From Desulfurellaceae bacterium (GTDB lineage Bacteria; Campylobacterota_A; Desulfurellia; Desulfurellales; Hippeaceae): a stretch of DNA of 39,033 nt. Under the pieces are notes generated by a model. That model searched no databases and had not been told where the DNA came from. It saw nothing but the letters and a program-made list of their open reading frames with translations. The stretch covers positions 1 to 39,033 of the forward strand of contig WGCD01000102.1 in assembly GCA_015493995.1 (NCBI GenBank), given 5' to 3'. Positions 34,714 to 39,033 of the stretch are shown piece by piece (the first letter of the stretch is position 1; every line of letters begins with the position of its first letter). The translations under genes and the position numbers were made by a program.

Positions 34714-35715
34714 TTAAGAAAATTGTTTTAAAAACCTTATGTCATTTTCAAAAAACAGCTTTATGTTATCTATACCGTATTTTAACATTGCGAACCTTTC
34801 AACTCCGAGCCCGAAAGCAAAACCGTTATATTCATCTGGGTAATTGACATTTTTCAATACGTTCGGATGAACCATTCCGCAGCCCAAAACCTCAAGATAA
34901 CCTGTATTTGAACAAACCCTGCATCCCTTACCTCCGCAAATAATACATCCTATATCAACCTCGGCTGAAGGCTCTGTAAACGGAAAATAACTCGGTCTGA
35001 ACCTAACGGGAACATCGCCGAAAAATATCTTTAAAAAATCGCTCAACACGCCTTTTAAGTCTGAAAAATGTATATCTTTGTCAATCAACAATCCCTCGAC
35101 CTGGTGAAACATAGGTGAGTGTGTAATGTCCGAATCACGCCTATATACCTTGCCCGGCGATATAAACATAACCGGAGGTTTTTTACTCTCCATTACCCGT
35201 ATCTGCGTAGGTGATGTGTGGGTTCTTAGCAGTACATTGTCGTTGATATAGAAGGTGTCCTGCATATCCCTTGCCGGATGCTCTTTGGGTATATTCAACA
35301 TCTCGAAGTTATACCTATCGAACTCTATTTCATATCCCGTTTCCACATCAAAACCCATAGACTTAAATATATCTTCAATCTCTATTATCGTTTTGGTTAT
35401 AGGGTGAATGCTCCCAAGAAAACCTCTTCTTGCAGGTAGTGTTACATCAATTGATTCTTTCTCAAGTGACTCTTTTTTTCTTATCTCTTTAATTTGGGTT
35501 TGCTTGTTTGTCAGTGAATCTTCTATGTATTGTTTTAATTTATTGATATTTTTGCCGAACTCCTTTTTCTGTTCGTCACCCAAGCCCCCCATCTGCTTAA
35601 ACAACTCGGAGACCTTTCCCTTTTTGCCAAGAAATTTAGCCTTTATTTGCTTAATGTCTTCTTCTGTTTTTGCATCTGCTATAAGGGCTTCAAACTCCTT
35701 TTTTATGTGATACAT
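34714..35715 (-). CDS. pheS: Phenylalanyl-tRNA synthetase alpha subunit
   Basis: Catalytic chain of PheRS. 333 residues. It has an N-terminal coiled coil (about 1-85), class II motif 2 (FISPGKVYRRDSDITHSPMFHQVEGLLID) and motif 3 GFAFGLGVERFAML. The insertion DIGCIICGGKGCRVCSNTGYLEVLG contains four cysteines that could bind zinc, a feature of some bacterial PheS proteins. A strong GGAGGTGA precedes the ATG and follows directly on the U tract of a terminator-like hairpin. Confidence 0.95.
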   Translation of the reverse strand: MYHIKKEFEALIADAKTEEDIKQIKAKFLGKKGKVSELFKQMGGLGDEQKKEFGKNINKLKQYIEDSLTNKQTQIKEIRKKESLEKESIDVTLPARRGFLGSIHPITKTIIEIEDIFKSMGFDVETGYEIEFDRYNFEMLNIPKEHPARDMQDTFYINDNVLLRTHTSPTQIRVMESKKPPVMFISPGKVYRRDSDITHSPMFHQVEGLLIDKDIHFSDLKGVLSDFLKIFFGDVPVRFRPSYFPFTEPSAEVDIGCIICGGKGCRVCSNTGYLEVLGCGMVHPNVLKNVNYPDEYNGFAFGLGVERFAMLKYGIDNIKLFFENDIRFLKQFS

Positions 35716-35731
35716 TTCACCTCCACAAGTT

Positions 35732-35775
35732 AAAAAAAATGCGAAAAAACACCCATAATAAGGCGTCTTTTCGCA
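35732..35775 (-). terminator. Intrinsic terminator/attenuator between rplT and pheS
   Basis: On the minus strand TGCGAAAAGACGCC pairs with GGTGTTTTTTCGCA in a continuous 14-bp stem with two G-U pairs and an 8-nt loop, followed by eight Ts. It lies 23 nt after the rplT stop and 16 nt before the pheS ATG. This should terminate or attenuate transcription and reduce pheS-pheT-ileS expression relative to the ribosomal genes. No Phe-rich leader peptide is present. Confidence 0.7.
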
Positions 35776-35798
35776 CTAAACAACGTTTTACATCTTTT

Positions 35799-36140
35799 TT
35801 ACTTTATACTTTCAACAAGCGCCTTAAACTCCTCGGGCTGTCTTATTGCAAGTTCGCTTAACACCTTTCTGTTTAAGTTTATGCCCTTCTCATTTAAAGC
35901 GTGCATAAACTTACTGTAACTCATTCCGTATTCCCTCACGGCGGCATTAATTCTTGCTATCCACAACTTTCTGAACTCTCTTTTTTTAACCCTTCTGTCC
36001 CTGTAAGCATATGCAAGAGCTCTTCTGACGCTCTCCTCGGCGTTTTTATATGTGGAATGCCTTCTTTGATAGAAGCCTTTAGCCATCTTCAAAATCTTTT
36101 TATGTCGCCTTCTTCTTGTGTAACCGGTTTTAACTCTCAA
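35799..36140 (-). CDS. rplT: Ribosomal protein L20
   Basis: 50S subunit assembly protein of 113 residues, very basic, with the L20 opening MRVKTGYTRRRRHKKILKMAKGFYQRR and the conserved RDRRVKKREFRKLWIARINAA. It lies 15 nt after rpmI in the infC-rpmI-rplT order. In E. coli L20 represses its own operon by binding mRNA. Confidence 0.96.
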   Translation of the reverse strand: MRVKTGYTRRRRHKKILKMAKGFYQRRHSTYKNAEESVRRALAYAYRDRRVKKREFRKLWIARINAAVREYGMSYSKFMHALNEKGINLNRKVLSELAIRQPEEFKALVESIK

Positions 36141-36155
36141 CTTTCAATCCTCCTG

Positions 36156-36356
36156 TTATTGATAAGGCATTAATGTGCTTATTCTTTTATAGTTTCCGCC
36201 CGATTTCAATATAATGGGCTCTTTCAAGCTCCTCTTTCTCTTTCTGTTTTTAGATGACAAAAGGTGACTATGACCACCCTTGCGAGCCTTCAAATAACCC
36301 TTTGCCGTCTTCGTAAACCTCTTTGCAGCTCCTCTTCTTGTTTTTAACTTCTTCAC
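36156..36356 (-). CDS. rpmI: Ribosomal protein L35
   Basis: 50S protein of 66 residues with the L35 pattern KLKTRRGAAKRFTKTAKGYLKARKGGHSH. The start is a GTG (VKKLKTRRG) preceded by AGGGAGG five nt upstream. The longer ORF-track start is not used because it overlaps the infC end with unrelated residues. It lies 10 nt after infC. Confidence 0.93.
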   Translation of the reverse strand: MKKLKTRRGAAKRFTKTAKGYLKARKGGHSHLLSSKNRKRKRSLKEPIILKSGGNYKRISTLMPYQ

Positions 36357-36366
36357 TTGTCCCTCC

Positions 36367-36894
36367 CTATTTATTAGGAACAAAAGAGAATGACATTCTT
36401 CTTCCCTGATAGTCGGCATTTCCTTCCATTGTGCCGCAATCCGCCAAATCCTCTTTTATCCTCTCTAAAAGCTGTTCTATTAATTCCTTTTTATCAAATT
36501 CTCTGCCTCTGAAAAATACGTTAAACTTAACTTTATTTTTCTCTTCCAAAAATTTTCTAGCAAGCTTAATCTTTGTGTTATAGTCGTTATCGGCTATCCT
36601 CGGCCTGAGCTTAACCTCTTTTACCTTGATAACCTTCTGAGTTTTTTTGCTTCTTTGCTGCTTTTTTTGCTTGTCATAGCTGTATTTGCCGTAATCCATT
36701 ATCTTACAAACCATAGGGTCGGCATTAACCCCAACAGCAACCAAATCCAGTCCCACATTTCTGGCTTTTGCCAAAGCGTCCTTAAAACTTACTATACCGA
36801 GCTGCTCACCCTTTTCTGAAATAAGCCTGATTTTGTCCGCCTTTATGTTCTCATTGATTAGCGGAACTTCCTTTTTTCTAAAATCTCCTCTTAT
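36367..36894 (-). CDS. infC: Translation initiation factor IF-3 (predicted AUA start)
   Basis: 175 residues as annotated here. The ORF-track start at 36774 falls in the middle of the N-terminal domain. In frame upstream lies PLINENIKADKIRLISEKGEQLGI, which matches IF-3 N-domains. No in-frame ATG, GTG or TTG lies in that stretch, but an ATA at 36894 sits 6 nt after AGGAGG. infC typically uses a rare start (AUU in E. coli) so that IF-3 represses its own synthesis. The C-domain KVKFNVFFRGREFDKKEL is present. An in-frame ATC farther in is the alternative start. Confidence 0.85.
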   Translation of the reverse strand: MRGDFRKKEVPLINENIKADKIRLISEKGEQLGIVSFKDALAKARNVGLDLVAVGVNADPMVCKIMDYGKYSYDKQKKQQRSKKTQKVIKVKEVKLRPRIADNDYNTKIKLARKFLEEKNKVKFNVFFRGREFDKKELIEQLLERIKEDLADCGTMEGNADYQGRRMSFSFVPNK

Positions 36895-36897
36895 ATA

Positions 36898-36906
36898 TCA
36901 CCTCCT
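36898..36906 (-). promoter_or_regulatory. Shine-Dalgarno of infC formed by the last three thrS codons
   Basis: The thrS codons AGG AGG TGA (Arg-Arg-stop) also read as a nearly perfect anti-SD match. This strong site is what makes the AUA at 36894 a usable start. Confidence 0.75.
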
Positions 36907-38760
36907 GTCAAATACCTGCTTATCTAATAAAGATACGAAATCATCTATCTTAAAACTGCCCAAATTACCCTCTTTCCTCTTTCTTGCCGTCACTTCGTTG
37001 TTTTCAATCTCCTTATCGCCTATTATCAAAGTATATGGGATTTTGTCGTTTTCTGCCAGTTTTATTTTCTTGGAGAGCGTCTCATTTCTTCTTTCCAACT
37101 CAACCCTAATATTTTTATCCCTTAATTCCTCATAAACTCTATATGCAAAATCATCGTGTTTTTGAGAAACAGGCAAAACCCTAACCTGCACGGGAGCAAG
37201 CCAAAGCGGAAAATCACCGGCATAGTTTTCTATCAAAACGGCAATGAAACGTTCAATCGAGCCCAAAATAACCCTGTGAACCATAACCGGCTGCTTATCT
37301 TTACCGTCCTCATCCGTATAGGTTAAATTAAACCTCTCAGGCAGAGTAAAATCACACTGGATAGTGGCACACTGCCAGCTTCTTCCAATGGCATCCTTCA
37401 ATTTCACGTCAATTTTAGGACCGTAAAATGCACCGTCACCTTCGTTTATTTCATATTTTCTATTTGTATTTTCCAAAGCGTTAATCAAAGCGTTTGTCGC
37501 AAGTTCCCACTGCTGGTCGCTTCCTATAGAATTTTCAGGTCTTGTAGATATTTCAAGTTCATAATCAAAACCGAACATATCCATAACATCCTGAACAAAA
37601 TCCAATACGCCTATAATTTCGTCGTTAAGCTGGTCAGGTCTGCAAAATATGTGAGCATCGTCCTGTGTAAACTCTCTAACCCTCAAAAGTCCGTGTAAAA
37701 CCCCGCTCTTTTCGTGCCTGTGCACAACACCGAGCTCGAAATATCTTTTCGGCAGCTCTTTATAACTTCTCTTGGTTGACTTATACACCTCGATATGACC
37801 GAGACAGTTCATAGGTTTTATGCCGAAACTCTGCTTATCTATCTCCGTGAAATACATATTTTCTCTGTAGTGGTCGAAATGACCGCTTTTTTTCCACAAA
37901 TCCGTCCTTAAAATCTCAGGACCTTTGACAAATTCATATCCCCGTTTTATATGCTCTTTTCTTTCAAAATCCTCTATTATGTCCCTCAACATTGCGCCCT
38001 TGGGATGCCAGATAATAAGTCCGGGACCAACTTCGTCCGTTATACTGAACAAATCCAAGTCTTTTCCAAGTCTTCTGTGGTCTCTTTTTTTAACCTCTTC
38101 CAGAAACTTCAAGTAATTATCAAGTTCCTCTTTCGTTGCAAAAGCAGCGCCGTAAATCCTCTGAAGCATAGGTCTGTTCTCATCGCCCTTAAAATATGCC
38201 CCGGCAACACTCAAAAGTTTGAAATGCTTCAAATATCCGGTTGAGGGGATGTGAGGACCTCTGCAAAGGTCTGTAAAATCCCCTTGCGTATAAAAGCTCA
38301 CAATATCGTCGTCTATATCGTCTATAATTTCAACTTTATATTCGTCGCCCTTTTTCTTGAAAAAATCTACAGCCTCTCTTTTATCTAACTCTCTTCTTTC
38401 AAATTTATAGTTAGCACCCGCAATTTTTTTCATCTCTTTTTCAACGGCTTTCAAATCTTCTTCCGTCAGCGTTTTTCCAACATCCATATCGTAGTAAAAA
38501 CCGTTTTCTATGGCAGGGCCTACTGCAAATTTAGCATCTGGGAAAATATGCGTTACGGCTTGAGCCATTATATGAGCAGCCGAATGCCTCAATATATCAA
38601 CACCCTCTTTTGAATTAAGGTCTATAAATTCCACTTCACTATCTTTATCGAGCGTCGTATTCAAATCAACTATTTTATCACCTATCTTTGCCGCAACAAC
38701 ATCTTTCAGCTTATTTTTCTTCACATACTCAAGTAAGTTCGTACCTTCTGCAATAACCAT
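36898..38760 (-). CDS. thrS: Threonyl-tRNA synthetase
   Basis: Charges tRNA-Thr. 620 residues: an N-terminal TGS domain (about 1-60), an editing domain (RHSAAHIMAQAVTHIFPDAKFAVGPAIENGFYYDMD with the HxxxH pair), the class II core with motif 2 (RYFELGVVHRHEKSGVLHGLLRVREFTQDDAHIFC) and motif 3 (PVMVHRVILGSIERFIAVL), and an anticodon domain. It is the first protein gene of a long translation operon, starting 24 nt after the tRNA-Val gene. Confidence 0.96.
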   Translation of the reverse strand: MVIAEGTNLLEYVKKNKLKDVVAAKIGDKIVDLNTTLDKDSEVEFIDLNSKEGVDILRHSAAHIMAQAVTHIFPDAKFAVGPAIENGFYYDMDVGKTLTEEDLKAVEKEMKKIAGANYKFERRELDKREAVDFFKKKGDEYKVEIIDDIDDDIVSFYTQGDFTDLCRGPHIPSTGYLKHFKLLSVAGAYFKGDENRPMLQRIYGAAFATKEELDNYLKFLEEVKKRDHRRLGKDLDLFSITDEVGPGLIIWHPKGAMLRDIIEDFERKEHIKRGYEFVKGPEILRTDLWKKSGHFDHYRENMYFTEIDKQSFGIKPMNCLGHIEVYKSTKRSYKELPKRYFELGVVHRHEKSGVLHGLLRVREFTQDDAHIFCRPDQLNDEIIGVLDFVQDVMDMFGFDYELEISTRPENSIGSDQQWELATNALINALENTNRKYEINEGDGAFYGPKIDVKLKDAIGRSWQCATIQCDFTLPERFNLTYTDEDGKDKQPVMVHRVILGSIERFIAVLIENYAGDFPLWLAPVQVRVLPVSQKHDDFAYRVYEELRDKNIRVELERRNETLSKKIKLAENDKIPYTLIIGDKEIENNEVTARKRKEGNLGSFKIDDFVSLLDKQVFDRR

Positions 38761-38784
38761 AAGACCCTACCTTAAAAAATAAAA

Positions 38785-38859
38785 TGGTGGGCGCAAGTGG
38801 TTTCGAACCACTGGCCTCTTGCGCGTCAAGCAAGTGCTCTCCCCCTGAGCTATGCGCCC
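38785..38859 (-). tRNA. tRNA-Val (anticodon GAC)
   Basis: The minus strand folds as acceptor GGGCGCA/TGCGCCC, D arm GCTC...GAGC, anticodon arm CTTGC-TTGACGC-GCAAG with GAC at positions 34-36, and T arm AGTGG-TTCGAAA-CCACT. CCA is encoded at the 3' end. About 75 nt. It lies directly before thrS with no terminator, so the two are probably in one transcript. Confidence 0.93.
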
Positions 38860-38875
38860 AATTACGAAGAATGTT

Positions 38876-38902
38876 GTTATCATTTTATACCCTGCTTGTC
38901 AA
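38876..38902 (-). promoter_or_regulatory. Proximal promoter for tRNA-Val and thrS operon
   Basis: The minus strand reads TTGACA, a 15-nt spacer and GATAAC, about 17 nt before the tRNA 5' end. The -35 is perfect, the -10 modest and the spacing short. Confidence 0.45.
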
Positions 38903-38954
38903 GACAATATTCACACAAGATTACTTACTCTTGTCAGATTTTTGCCGGTTAACA

Positions 38955-38983
38955 GTTATAATTGATTACATTCAAAAAATCAA
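38955..38983 (-). promoter_or_regulatory. Distal promoter for tRNA-Val and thrS operon
   Basis: The minus strand reads TTGATT, a 17-nt spacer and TATAAC, about 95 nt before the tRNA. Between the two promoters lies a perfect 6-bp inverted repeat, ACAAGA and TCTTGT at 38915-38934 with an 8-nt loop, of unknown role. Confidence 0.45.
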
Positions 38984-39033
38984 AGTATGTGGGAAATAGT
39001 CGGGAGGGATTTACACTCTATTTAATAATACAC

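Noticed and set aside
36367-36774. Short 135-aa IF-3 from TTG
   Set aside because: It lacks most of the N-terminal domain, which is present in frame upstream.
38784-38999. Plus-strand 71-aa ORF (MVGASGFEPLASCASSKCSPPEL...)
   Set aside because: It is the antisense of the tRNA-Val gene; this peptide is a familiar false ORF over tRNAs.
1-39033. CRISPR, insertion sequence, prophage or integrated element
   Set aside because: No direct-repeat arrays, transposase, integrase or phage genes were seen, and codon use looks uniform by eye.

Overview
The window is about 39 kb of tightly packed chromosome from an AT-rich, diderm (Gram-negative) bacterium. Arg is mostly AGA/AGG and Ile mostly ATA. The diderm envelope is shown by a MlaE/F/D lipid-transport operon and several lipoproteins. 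Futalosine-route menaquinone synthesis (MqnA) and a Tat-exported molybdoenzyme of the TorA type point to anaerobic or microaerobic respiration. The gene set would fit an anaerobic lineage such as Deferribacterota, Desulfurellota/Hippea-like or Campylobacterota-like bacteria, but I cannot fix the taxon from sequence alone. I see no insertion sequence, phage gene, CRISPR array or rRNA gene.

Layout. (1) 1-826: the tail of an unidentified gene, then mqnA on the + strand. (2) 6575-819, minus: a five-gene operon glnS-alr-mlaE-mlaF-mlaD. The MlaD ends in a predicted beta-barrel-like domain that touches mqnA tail to tail. (3) 7564-6671, minus: an EamA-type exporter. (4) 16556-7647, minus: a nine-gene operon of a tiny lipoprotein, nadB, cysK/M, rnc, era, mgtE, glmM, a TlpA-like thioredoxin and serA, mostly with overlapping or abutting ends. 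(5) 16694-21144, plus: a respiratory module of a polyferredoxin, TorA and a monoheme cytochrome c. The 371-bp gap before torA carries a good promoter and two short, mutually similar ORFs. (6) 21844-21146, minus: a lone ankyrin-repeat protein. (7) 22040-27541, plus: an unusual overlapping cluster of GAF/HD-GYP/degenerate-GGDEF protein, orphan DppB-type permease, soluble P-type-ATPase-like HAD protein, MscS channel and a pair of small Gate-domain membrane proteins. (8) 38859-27527, minus: tRNA-Val(GAC), thrS, infC, rpmI, rplT, an intrinsic terminator/attenuator, pheS, pheT, ileS, an AMMECR1-family gene, an unknown membrane protein, a lipoprotein and a MIP18/DUF59 iron-sulfur assembly factor.

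How the parts fit. Blocks 2, 4 and 8 are housekeeping operons (translation, cell wall, NAD, Ser/Cys, envelope lipid homeostasis). Block 5 is the clearest physiological module: menaquinol electrons, probably through the cytochrome, could reach a periplasmic TMAO/S- or N-oxide reductase. Block 7 is the best candidate for something undescribed, because a c-di-GMP hydrolase is translationally coupled to transport, mechanosensing and Gate-domain proteins. Regulatory points of note are an AUA start for infC whose Shine-Dalgarno is the end of thrS, a terminator directly before pheS, and two genes that look leaderless.
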